This document shows, one piece after another, positions 23,871-32,127 of a DNA stretch of 64,000 bases (position 1 is the first letter of the stretch; the number at the start of each line of letters is the position of its first letter). The position numbers were made by a program, and so were the translations under genes. The notes below the pieces were generated by a model. It was not told where the DNA came from. It saw only the letters and a list, made by a program, of their open reading frames with translations, and did no database searches. Source of the DNA: Bacillaceae bacterium JMAK1 (lineage in GTDB: Bacteria; Bacillota; Bacilli; Bacillales; Marinococcaceae); the NCBI GenBank assembly GCA_012970285.1, contig JIBW01000003.1:62001-126000 (forward strand), given 5' to 3'.

Positions 23871-26279
23871 TTAAGGAGAAGTAGGCAAGAGCTTTAAATG
23901 ATCACCAGACTGATAAACATCTGCTTGAAGTGAGGTCGTATGATAGTCCCCGTTTACCCAATCGAGTAACTGATCACCATAATGCTCGCTTCTAACGTGG
24001 CCTGATTGCCCAGGCCCAACGATATGATAGCTCTCTGTTAAGTCGGACAAGTCCATGACGCCTCTCCAACCTGCACCGTGATTGGTTGCACCGGTTTCAT
24101 TGTTATACCCTGCTGCCATAACCGTAATTCGGCTACCATCGACAGGTGTCGGGGTTGGATTAAACAGCAAATCGAGTGGCGACATGACACTTAGTGGGTG
24201 AGCGAATGTTACTTGATGATACTCTCCCCAAGTCCATTCTGACGGGTCATTTCCTTGTAAGTCAGTTGCCTGATCAACCGCTCGTTGGAAACTCTCCGTT
24301 AGAAGAGCTTCTAGACTACCAACATTTTCAATCCAAGGACCAGGTTCACCTGCGAGGGCATCTCGAAGTAACTGATCAATAATGGATGTACGTCCTTCAA
24401 ACATCGCCATCATCTCTTCTGGAATCGTATCTTCAAATAGCACATCAGAAATGGCGTGGAACCATAAATGAAAAATAAGCGGTCCACCTTCATCGACAAC
24501 GTCTTCATAGTTCCATTGATGAATGACATCGACAGCAGAAAGGTCAATCTCTCGTAAGCCATCTTGAGAAAGTAAAGGAACAATGTCAGGCAAGAATTCT
24601 TCTGCATGTAAGTTATACGCATCCATTTGCATGTCCATCATGTTTTCTTTCGTTAAAGGTTCATCTTGGTCTAGCAATTGTAAAATACGGTCATGACGAT
24701 AAGGCTGCGCCCAAGTATGTGAAAGGTGATAGGGGTAGTCATCCGTCACGATTTTATTGTTTGCAGTAGAAATCATTCCAGAATCAGGATTATAGAGTGT
24801 TGGCAACTCATCAAAAGGGATATAACGTTCCCAATCATGTTCTCCGGTCCAGCCTTCAACAGGGAATAAAGCTTCGCTGTTTTCCCGAATTGGAATTTTT
24901 CCATTGGCTCGGTAACCGATGTTCCCATCACGGTCTGCATAGACGAAATTTTGAGCAGGCGCCGAAAAGGATTCTAAAGAATGTAAAAAAGATTCCCAAT
25001 CGGATGCTTTATTAATCTCTAGTATTGCTTCTAGCTCTTTTGTAGGTTCATGGGCGGTCCAACGTAAGGCCATTGCTACGTCTTCTTGCTGTAAAGGATC
25101 GCTATATTCTGAAAGGAGTGGACCGTGCCGTGTAACAACGACTTCATGTTGTACCGGCTCATCATAACCATCAACGACAATTTCTTCAATGACAACATCT
25201 GCATCGTACCATTCATCTTCATACAAAAATTGATAAGGATCCTCTGGATTCCGTTTTTCTAAATAAAGCTCTTGTACATCGGGTCCGACATTTGTAACTC
25301 CCCATGCAATCTCTTCGTTGTGACCGAGAATAATTCCAGGCACCCCCGCAAAAATCACTCCCGTTACATTTACTTCAGGTCCATGTAAATGCGTTTCATA
25401 CCAAATCGAAGGTGTGGCAAGTCCGAGATGCGGATCATCTGCTAAAAGCGGTGCACCTGTTATTGTATGGTCGCCTGATATAACCCAATTGTTACTCCCG
25501 TTAAACGGTTCTGGTAAGTACGCGGTAACGTCCTCGAATGCGCTTAAGACGTCCACATCAGTGTTTTTAGCTACGTCCATGATGATTGGTCCATCTTCTT
25601 TGTATGTTGGCATTAAGTCAATGGCTTCTTCTTCAGAGACGTTATTTAAAAGCCAGTAACGGAACGCTTGTCCTTGCCACGTCCCCCCTAAATCATAAGC
25701 CATATATTTTCCGATCGTTAATGAATCAAGCGGTTCCCATGGTTCAGGAGAGTAGCCGAGTAATCGAAATTCAACTGGGATGTCACCGCTTTCATTCATT
25801 TGCGACAAATACGCATTGACTCCATCGGCATATGCGTACAGAGCTTGTTGTGCCCCTTCACCGTATTCAGGATAGGAAGCTTCTGCTGCTCTTCGTAAGC
25901 CAAACGTTCGAAAGTAGCGGTCGGCATCGAGAGCGCTCTCACCAATAACCTCACTTAGCATCCCAGATGCTTGCCTGCGACTTAAATCCATTTGGAACAT
26001 ACGATCTTGTGCGGTCACAAATCCTTGGGCAAAATAAAGATCGTATTCCGTGTCGGCTTCGATATGAGGTACTCCGTAATCATCCCGATAAATATTCACT
26101 TCGCTATTTATACCATCTATCTCGTATTGGCCTTGTGTCGTTGGAACGCCTGCACCGATTTGTGTCCAACCCCAAGCGACAATCGTAACAAGGAGCAAGA
26201 TAACAATCACAAACCCTATACCGATATAACGCCACAAACGTTTCTTTCTTTTTTGTGAAACATCAATTGCAGAACTCAT
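23871..26279 (-). CDS. Penicillin acylase family Ntn-hydrolase
   Basis: Large amidohydrolase of the penicillin G acylase / acyl-homoserine-lactone acylase group, autoprocessed to alpha and beta chains. The 802 residues begin with a basic stretch and a signal anchor at about 17-38, so it acts outside the membrane. The predicted N-terminal nucleophile of the beta chain is Ser262 in NGSNNWVISGD; the oxyanion and substrate pocket regions (DDPHLGLATPSIWYE, GVPGIILGHNEEIAWGVTN) are clear. Substrate specificity (beta-lactams, N-acyl amino acids or lactones) cannot be assigned. It is absent from this place in B. subtilis and is flanked by its own terminator. Confidence 0.9.
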   Translation of the reverse strand: MSSAIDVSQKRKKRLWRYIGIGFVIVILLLVTIVAWGWTQIGAGVPTTQGQYEIDGINSEVNIYRDDYGVPHIEADTEYDLYFAQGFVTAQDRMFQMDLSRRQASGMLSEVIGESALDADRYFRTFGLRRAAEASYPEYGEGAQQALYAYADGVNAYLSQMNESGDIPVEFRLLGYSPEPWEPLDSLTIGKYMAYDLGGTWQGQAFRYWLLNNVSEEEAIDLMPTYKEDGPIIMDVAKNTDVDVLSAFEDVTAYLPEPFNGSNNWVISGDHTITGAPLLADDPHLGLATPSIWYETHLHGPEVNVTGVIFAGVPGIILGHNEEIAWGVTNVGPDVQELYLEKRNPEDPYQFLYEDEWYDADVVIEEIVVDGYDEPVQHEVVVTRHGPLLSEYSDPLQQEDVAMALRWTAHEPTKELEAILEINKASDWESFLHSLESFSAPAQNFVYADRDGNIGYRANGKIPIRENSEALFPVEGWTGEHDWERYIPFDELPTLYNPDSGMISTANNKIVTDDYPYHLSHTWAQPYRHDRILQLLDQDEPLTKENMMDMQMDAYNLHAEEFLPDIVPLLSQDGLREIDLSAVDVIHQWNYEDVVDEGGPLIFHLWFHAISDVLFEDTIPEEMMAMFEGRTSIIDQLLRDALAGEPGPWIENVGSLEALLTESFQRAVDQATDLQGNDPSEWTWGEYHQVTFAHPLSVMSPLDLLFNPTPTPVDGSRITVMAAGYNNETGATNHGAGWRGVMDLSDLTESYHIVGPGQSGHVRSEHYGDQLLDWVNGDYHTTSLQADVYQSGDHLKLLPTSP

Positions 26280-26363
26280 AACAATCCTCCCGTAACGATG
26301 ACTTTTATGTTTTAGACATTCGCCTCATTTCATGGGTAGTCCTGCTTTTGAACGACATAAAGA

Positions 26364-26394
26364 ATAGGACTCCAACATCATGTTGGAATCCTAT
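26364..26394 (-). terminator. Terminator of pbpG
   Basis: ATAGGACTCCAACA pairs with TGTTGGAATCCTAT (one mismatch) with a TCA loop; on the minus strand TTCTTT follows. Confidence 0.7.
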
Positions 26395-26409
26395 GGAGGT
26401 GCGAGACGA

Positions 26410-28506
26410 TTAGCCATCAATCTCGCTACTTGAGAACCATCGTTTTAAACGATCAAACAGTTTTTCTTTTTCTTTGCTAATCTCTTCTTTTGCTTCTTCC
26501 GCATTTAGTTCATCGTTTTCCAAGTACTCGGTACATGATTCAGTGGGTGCTGTGTTATGAATAAAGGCTGCAGAATAGGCATTGCCACAAGCTTCATCAG
26601 CCAGTAAACCGGTCGCAAGATCGATCTCTACGTTTTCAACACCACGCGGCGTCTGAAATTCATGCTTTAATTCACCTTCAAGACTTTTTTCTAACGTTTT
26701 TACCCAGATTTTTTTGGCGATTTGACCGTGTTTTCGGTGATCGAGCGGTGTATTATCATCATAACCGACCCATACACCAGTGACGAGGTTAGGTGTATAC
26801 CCAATCATCCAATTATCGTTAGGTGTACTTCCGCTCTTTCCTGCCATCGGCCTTGTAATGAGGTGTGAAATTGAATTCCCTGTAACGGATGTGTAATCAT
26901 TTAACTCACTGTTAAACATATGACGCATCATTTCCGTCATCATGTACACTTGGCGCTCATCAAAGGTTTGCTCAAGTTCTGGTTCTGTTTCAATTAAGAC
27001 GTTGCCTTCGGAGTCTTCGACTCGTTCAATTAGTCTCGGTTCGACACGAGCACCACCATTGGCAAAGGGACTATACGCTGCGGTTAGTTCTAATACACCA
27101 ACGTCCGAGGCTCCGAGTGCAAGCGATAAGTTCGGTGATAATGGACTCTCAATGCCTGCTGATTGAGCGGTTTCAATTAGACTTTCAGGCTCTTGTAAAA
27201 CGTGTGTTTTCACAGCGTATATATTGTCTGAATAAGCAAGCGCTTGGGTCATCGTAATAAAATCATTCGCGTAAATTTCTCCGTAATTTCCCGGCTCATA
27301 ATAATCACCATCATCATTAAGTGGAAATGAAGTCGGTTCACTACGCAATAGTGTTGCAGGAGTAAAGCCATTCTTTAATGCTGCATAATATAAAAACGGT
27401 TTGAACGTTGATCCTGGTGAACGTCTCGCATCGTATGCGCGGTTATAAGGACTTTCATCATAATGTACACCACCGACCATAGCTTTTACATCACCTGTTG
27501 TTGGTTCAACACTAACAACAGCTGTTTGTAGGGGCTCATCTGCAGGCATTTCTTGCTCTACGTATGTTTCAGCCGCTTTTTGCATGTCCGCATCGAGCGT
27601 TGTGAATACTTTCAGCCCGCCAGCTTCAACAACTGCAGGATCGAGGTCATATCGTTCTAACAATTCACGTTCGACGACATCTTGAAAATACGGCGCGACC
27701 CGTTCCTGGCTTTGTTGAGTTTCCGAGAATTCAATATCAGTAGCTAGTGCTTCTTCGTATTGATCGGCAGTAATTTTTCCTTGCTCGTTCATCGCATATA
27801 GGATCAATTCTTGGCGATCTTTTGCTCGTTCTGGATGGTTATATGGTGAATAATAAGACGGTCCTCGAGGCAAGCCAGCGAGTAAGGCCGCCTGTTCAAG
27901 AGAAAGCTCATTCGCCGGGACACCGAAATACAGTTGTGCCGCACGTTCAATCCCATAAGCACCATGTCCAAAATTAATCGTATTAACATAGCCTTCTAGG
28001 ATGTCATCTTTTGGCACATGCCACTCTAGTCGTAGTGCATATAACGCTTCTCTCGCTTTACGATCCCATGTCTTATCATGATTTAAAAACAAATTTCGTG
28101 CATATTGTTGTGTAATCGTACTTGCCCCTTGGCTACGAGACATTGTTTGTACGTTTTTTAATACCGCTGCTCCAATTCGCACATAATCAAAGCCGTGATG
28201 GTCATAAAATTTGCGATCTTCAATGGCAATAAAGGCATCTAATACGTAAGGTGAGACATCATCAATGTTCGTCCAATTTCGTTGATGCCCTTGCTGTGTT
28301 TCATTCACAACATTGCCATCATCATCATAAATGTACGTCGATTGTGCCACTTGCATCGGTGGAGGGCCTAGTAAATAGGAATAAGAAAAAATACAAAGAA
28401 GTGCAAGAACCGATAGGATGGCCATAACCATTGTGGAACGGAAGGTAAACCGAAACCAAAACCTACGTCGTTTTTTTCTTTGACTACGTCTCGTTGCGAC
28501 TTCCAC
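26410..28506 (-). CDS. pbpG: Bifunctional penicillin-binding protein (PbpG/YwhE-like)
   Basis: Class A PBP that polymerises and crosslinks peptidoglycan; B. subtilis PbpG (2d) acts in spore-wall synthesis. After a basic N-terminus and an anchor it has a transglycosylase domain (AIEDRKFYDHHGFD, GASTITQQYARNLFL) and a transpeptidase domain with SxxK (PGSTFKPF), SDN (YSDNIYAV) and KSG (AGKSGSTPND). The frame extends to a GTG at 28593, but the GTG at 28506 has GAGGTG six bases upstream and gives 698 residues, nearer the family length of about 690; I prefer it. A TATAAT lies at 28533-28528 on the minus strand. Confidence 0.92.
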   Translation of the reverse strand: MEVATRRSQRKKRRRFWFRFTFRSTMVMAILSVLALLCIFSYSYLLGPPPMQVAQSTYIYDDDGNVVNETQQGHQRNWTNIDDVSPYVLDAFIAIEDRKFYDHHGFDYVRIGAAVLKNVQTMSRSQGASTITQQYARNLFLNHDKTWDRKAREALYALRLEWHVPKDDILEGYVNTINFGHGAYGIERAAQLYFGVPANELSLEQAALLAGLPRGPSYYSPYNHPERAKDRQELILYAMNEQGKITADQYEEALATDIEFSETQQSQERVAPYFQDVVERELLERYDLDPAVVEAGGLKVFTTLDADMQKAAETYVEQEMPADEPLQTAVVSVEPTTGDVKAMVGGVHYDESPYNRAYDARRSPGSTFKPFLYYAALKNGFTPATLLRSEPTSFPLNDDGDYYEPGNYGEIYANDFITMTQALAYSDNIYAVKTHVLQEPESLIETAQSAGIESPLSPNLSLALGASDVGVLELTAAYSPFANGGARVEPRLIERVEDSEGNVLIETEPELEQTFDERQVYMMTEMMRHMFNSELNDYTSVTGNSISHLITRPMAGKSGSTPNDNWMIGYTPNLVTGVWVGYDDNTPLDHRKHGQIAKKIWVKTLEKSLEGELKHEFQTPRGVENVEIDLATGLLADEACGNAYSAAFIHNTAPTESCTEYLENDELNAEEAKEEISKEKEKLFDRLKRWFSSSEIDG

Positions 28507-28609
28507 GTCGAGCACCTCATTTGGTAAATTATAGTTATAAACAGTGTCGGTAGAAGTGACGTAATTTAAACCTCGATTTGAGGAAAAATTCACAAGAAAA
28601 TGTAGCTCG

Positions 28610-28639
28610 TTTACATACCCTTATGGGTATTTGTATAAT
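28610..28639 (+). promoter_or_regulatory. Rhodanese promoter with CsoR/CstR-type operator
   Basis: -35 TTTACA (28610-28615), 18-bp spacer, -10 TATAAT (28634-28639). The spacer holds the inverted repeat ATACCC-TTAT-GGGTAT (28615-28630), the form of operators bound by CsoR-family repressors (copper CsoR, persulfide CstR). With a rhodanese downstream, a CstR-like sulfur sensor is the more likely ligand-responsive factor. No csoR/cstR gene is in the window. Confidence 0.72.
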
Positions 28640-28738
28640 GGAATAAGGGTAAAACGGACGAGACGAGAAATGATTGGACGAATGAAAAATCAAATATAGA
28701 GTAGACCCACTTTTTTAATGCGATCGATGGAGGTTAAT

Positions 28739-29095
28739 ATGTCAGTTGTAGTAGCACTAGTATTAGCTGTTGTGATCATTTACGCTATAAAGCAAATGAG
28801 CCCAGGAAACATACGTCAAATTACAACAGAAGAATTAAAAGCAAAGCTCAATAACAAAGATCTGCTGCTCGTGGATGTAAGAACTGAAGGCGAGTTTTCA
28901 AATCATAGCATTCAAGGTGCAATGAATATCCCACTACACACACTAAACAATCGTATGGAAGAACTAGAACGTGATAAAGAAATTGCTGTGATCTGTCAAA
29001 GTGGTATGCGGAGCTTAAAAGCATCAAAACGATTAAAGAAAAAAGAGTTTCCGAATGTCGTGAATGTTCGTGGTGGGATGAACAGCTGGAAGTAG
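28739..29095 (+). CDS. Membrane-anchored rhodanese-domain protein
   Basis: Single-domain sulfurtransferase, 118 residues, with a membrane anchor at about 2-19 and a cytosolic-type rhodanese domain. The active-site loop CQSGMRS has the persulfide-forming cysteine at residue 87. It resembles YqhL-type anchored rhodaneses. The ATG at 28739 is chosen for the GGAGG five bases upstream over the frame-start at 28718. It is the first gene of a run with a membrane protein and a TlpA-like thiol protein, behind a promoter carrying a persulfide/copper-type operator, so a role in sulfane-sulfur handling at the membrane is likely. Confidence 0.88.
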   Translation: MSVVVALVLAVVIIYAIKQMSPGNIRQITTEELKAKLNNKDLLLVDVRTEGEFSNHSIQGAMNIPLHTLNNRMEELERDKEIAVICQSGMRSLKASKRLKKKEFPNVVNVRGGMNSWK

Positions 29096-29211
29096 TAAAG
29101 TCGCCCGCTGTGAATCTAGAAAAGAGTTGTTGTAAGGCGAAGGCTAAATCGACAAGTACGTTAAAAGCAAGATACATGCTCAATTACAATTAGATGTTTG
29201 TGGAGGTTAAG

Positions 29212-29868
29212 ATGTTTCAACTTGGACCGTTTGTCATTCAACATGAGATGCTACTCGTGTTAATTTCTGTAGTACTCGGTGTTATTTTCTTACGCTATTT
29301 CTCTCCACTGCAATACCGTGATGATAAAGCGACTCGGGATGTCGTATATAATGGCTTGTTAACATTGTTTGTGGTGATGCAGTTTGGAACACTCTTCATG
29401 AGACCGGAATTACTCGTGACAGATCCACTATCTGCGATCGCTTACCCGAGTGGAAGGCAAGAATTATGGTTAGCAATAATTGTTGTGATGATTTACTTTC
29501 TTTATGTGTCATGGCGTCATCAACATTCGTTCCATCGCATAATCATAGGACTATTGCTCGTCTTAGTCCCGGCAGAGATGGTCTATGTTACGGTGCAACC
29601 TGCTGGAGTGGAAACACTCGTTTATTTAAGTGGATTTGTTCTGATTTTGTGGATGATTTTTCGGAACATAAGGAAACGATGGACCGGTTTGATTGGGCTC
29701 GGCTTATGGGCAACGATTCACCTTATAGCGATTGTAGGGTTTCAGAACCCTTTCTTGTTTAACGTTGTTATCCATTGGAGCTTTCCTGTAGCAATTATTG
29801 GCTTCGTCATCGGTATGATGATTATTGGCGTTGTTAAGTCATCGCGAAAAGAAATGAAAGGGGGCTGA
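29212..29868 (+). CDS. Polytopic membrane protein, function unknown
   Basis: The 218 residues have about seven hydrophobic segments and few charged loops. The start MFQLGPFVIQHEMLLVLISVVLG is reminiscent of prolipoprotein diacylglyceryl transferases (GPxxI then a hydrophobic helix), but the diagnostic catalytic motif of Lgt was not found, so I do not assign that function. The ATG at 29212 has GGAGG 8 bases upstream. It is 2 bp before the TlpA-like gene, so the two are coupled and may act together, for instance as an electron or thiol relay partner. Confidence 0.75.
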   Translation: MFQLGPFVIQHEMLLVLISVVLGVIFLRYFSPLQYRDDKATRDVVYNGLLTLFVVMQFGTLFMRPELLVTDPLSAIAYPSGRQELWLAIIVVMIYFLYVSWRHQHSFHRIIIGLLLVLVPAEMVYVTVQPAGVETLVYLSGFVLILWMIFRNIRKRWTGLIGLGLWATIHLIAIVGFQNPFLFNVVIHWSFPVAIIGFVIGMMIIGVVKSSRKEMKGG

Positions 29869-29870
29869 TC

Positions 29871-30428
29871 ATGAAACGTTGGTTATTGATTACGGTTTTA
29901 ATAGGGATGGTCGCTTGGGTTATGTATGACACGTTTAGTGAACAAGAAGAATCGTATGTGATCATCGATCAAGGGGAAGTAGCGGATGAAGACCTTGAGA
30001 CTGGCTTAAGTCCAGGAGATCAAGCCCCTAACTTTGAGCTAGAGACGATGAGTGGTGAAACGATTCGTTTGTCCGATTACCGAGGAGAGCGCGTGATCTT
30101 GAATTTCTGGGCAACATGGTGCCCGCCGTGCCGCGCAGAGATGCCGGATATGCAGGAAATTCATGAAGATGAAGACGCTGATGTAGAAATTATCGCAGTG
30201 AATACAACTAATAGTGAGACGAGCATAGAGAACGTAGAAACGTTTGTTGATGAACTGCAATTAACATTTCCGATTCCACTCGATACGAGTGCAGAGGTCG
30301 CGAACGAATACCTTGTGCAAGTGATGCCAACGACGTATTTCATTGATCGGGAGGGACGAGTCGATCGTGTCGCTTACGGGGCGCTTAACCATGATTTGTT
30401 CTTACAACGAGTAGAAGAGATGGAGTAA
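29871..30428 (+). CDS. TlpA/ResA-like membrane-anchored thioredoxin-fold protein
   Basis: Extracytoplasmic thiol-disulfide oxidoreductase, 185 residues, with an anchor at about 4-19 and an acidic thioredoxin-like domain. The redox motif is WCPPC (Cys84, Cys87), and the cis-proline loop is VMPTTYFID. Relatives reduce apocytochrome c or other exported thiols. No cytochrome biogenesis gene adjoins; instead it follows a rhodanese and a membrane protein. It runs to a 29-bp gap before the convergent aroK, with no clear terminator. Confidence 0.88.
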   Translation: MKRWLLITVLIGMVAWVMYDTFSEQEESYVIIDQGEVADEDLETGLSPGDQAPNFELETMSGETIRLSDYRGERVILNFWATWCPPCRAEMPDMQEIHEDEDADVEIIAVNTTNSETSIENVETFVDELQLTFPIPLDTSAEVANEYLVQVMPTTYFIDREGRVDRVAYGALNHDLFLQRVEEME

Positions 30429-30457
30429 GGACAGCATGCCGTTACTCCACCTTTATA

Positions 30458-30994
30458 TTAACTATATAAATCCCAAGACGTTTTCAACGACTCAATTAGA
30501 TAATCACTCACTTCATCGATGTCTAAATGGTCCGTTGTAAACTTTGAATTATGGTCGGCGTAGATCCCTTGTCGTTTGTAGAATAGCTCTTCAATTTCTT
30601 CAATCGTTTTCCCTTGTAGCACGGGGCGGCTTGGCAATAATAACGTCAATCGCTCTTTCCAAGCTTCAAAAGAAAGGTCAAGGAAAAAGACGATGCAGTT
30701 TTGTAAACAGATCTCACGTATTTCTTCGTTCATAAACGCACCGCCACCGACAGAGATGATCTTTAACGGTCGCTCACAGTATCCTTTGATAAGCTCTTTT
30801 TCTTTTGCTCGAAAGGCCTCTTCACCGTGAGCCTTAAAGATATCGGTAACGGGCATGTCGTATTCCTTCTCAATTTCTTCGTCAATGTCGATAAAGTCAC
30901 GATAAAGTTTCTTAGCGACTTGTTCCCCGATTGTGGTTTTCCCAGAACCCATGAAACCAATGAACACAATACTCTTCTCTCGATAAGTACTCAT
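30458..30994 (-). CDS. aroK: Shikimate kinase
   Basis: Phosphorylates shikimate at the 3-hydroxyl with ATP in aromatic amino-acid synthesis. The 178 residues show Walker A GFMGSGKT (13-20), the shikimate-binding DIDEEIE and FRAKE arginine, the SVGGGAF motif and the lid arginine in LLPSRPVL. GAGGGG precedes the ATG. It is divergent from aroD across a 202-bp region that carries three evenly spaced palindromes, so the two shikimate-pathway genes may share control. An extended -10 TGTTACAAT is visible on the minus strand. Confidence 0.94.
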   Translation of the reverse strand: MSTYREKSIVFIGFMGSGKTTIGEQVAKKLYRDFIDIDEEIEKEYDMPVTDIFKAHGEEAFRAKEKELIKGYCERPLKIISVGGGAFMNEEIREICLQNCIVFFLDLSFEAWKERLTLLLPSRPVLQGKTIEEIEELFYKRQGIYADHNSKFTTDHLDIDEVSDYLIESLKTSWDLYS

Positions 30995-31106
30995 AAGTAA
31001 TTACTGCCCCTCTGTTCGTTAATGTCGGTCGTTCTGTACTTCTGTATTGTAACAAAAGAATAGAAGGTTTGTGCAGTGTTGTAAAAGGACCTCGACATGT
31101 ATACTA

Positions 31107-31159
31107 GTAGTTACTACATTTACTGCGTTAGTCACTAACGTATAACAACTGACTAGTCA
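31107..31159. promoter_or_regulatory. Triple palindrome array between aroK and aroD
   Basis: Three palindromes: GTAGTTACTAC (31107-31117), CGTTAGTCACTAACG (31126-31140) and TGACTAGTCA (31150-31159). Their centres are about 21 bp apart (31112, 31133, 31154.5), two helical turns, so bound dimers would lie on the same DNA face. The first two share the core TAGTNACTA. A TATACT at 31100-31105 just upstream is a possible aroD -10. The binding factor is unknown. Confidence 0.6.
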
Positions 31160-31196
31160 TTGAAGAGCTCTACAACCTCTACATAAGGAGAAGTTA

Positions 31197-31970
31197 ATGA
31201 AAGACTCACTACAACTAACACCCATTGAAAAAGATGAGCAACGTCGACCTTTAATAGTAACGCCACTCGTGGGAAAAGATCGTTATGAGTTGCTGACCCA
31301 ACTAGATGTAATTGTTAAGAAACAACCAGATGTGATCGAATGGCGTATTGACTATCTGACCGATTTGCATGATACAGAAGTTGTTGTTCAAATCACCGAA
31401 GACATTCATGAACGCTCAGGGAACATTCCGATCCTGTTCACACGTCGGTCGAGTCGTGAAGGTGGAGAAAACATCACACTAACGGAACAAGAAGTATTCG
31501 ACCTTTACGAAGCTGTCGTTCAGACGGGCTTAATATGGGCAATAGACGTAGAATTAAGCTCAGAACAAGCGGATATCGACCGTGTGAAGAAACTCGGGAA
31601 GGTGTATGGTGTTCAAGTACTCATGTCTTATCATAATTTTGAACGAACACCACCCAAACAAGAAATTGTGCAAAAGTTAACTGAAGCGAAAGAACAAGGC
31701 GCTCATATTGGCAAAGTAGCCGTTATGCCTGCATCGGTAGAAGATGTTCTAACGCTCATGCAAGCGACGCAAGAAGCAGCGACCATTTTACCGATCCCAA
31801 TCGTAACGATGTCCATGGGTCGGATCGGAGCATTGTCTCGGATGATGGGCGGAGCATGTGGTTCAGCGATGACTTTTGCTGTCGGTAGTGAGAGCTCAGC
31901 TCCTGGTCAAATTCCCATGGAGGAACTACAAGCGGTTCTTGATATTGTAGAACGCGTGATGAAGGAGTGA
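31197..31970 (+). CDS. aroD: Type I 3-dehydroquinate dehydratase
   Basis: Forms 3-dehydroshikimate through a Schiff base. The 257-residue TIM barrel has the catalytic histidine in MSYHNFERTP and the Schiff-base lysine in IGKVAVMP; RSSREGGEN and the C-terminal SSAPGQIP loop bind substrate. AAGGAG is 7 bases before the ATG. It is divergent from aroK. Bacillus often relies on the type II enzyme (AroQ) for biosynthesis; whether one also exists elsewhere in this genome cannot be seen. Confidence 0.95.
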   Translation: MKDSLQLTPIEKDEQRRPLIVTPLVGKDRYELLTQLDVIVKKQPDVIEWRIDYLTDLHDTEVVVQITEDIHERSGNIPILFTRRSSREGGENITLTEQEVFDLYEAVVQTGLIWAIDVELSSEQADIDRVKKLGKVYGVQVLMSYHNFERTPPKQEIVQKLTEAKEQGAHIGKVAVMPASVEDVLTLMQATQEAATILPIPIVTMSMGRIGALSRMMGGACGSAMTFAVGSESSAPGQIPMEELQAVLDIVERVMKE

Positions 31971-31971
31971 G

Positions 31972-32008
31972 CCTTCAGCTGTGTGAATGTACAGCTGAAG
32001 GTTTTTTA
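31972..32008 (+). terminator. Terminator of aroD
   Basis: CCTTCAGCTGT / ACAGCTGAAGG, 11-bp perfect stem followed by TTTTTT. Confidence 0.9.
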
Positions 32009-32127
32009 TTTGTACAAAAGTGAAAAGAAGCTATCCAAACAAAATTACACAATTAACTGAAAAAAAGGTGATATAATGAAAAGATTATAATTGATGACGA
32101 TTTAGGAAATCGCACATACAAAAGTAG

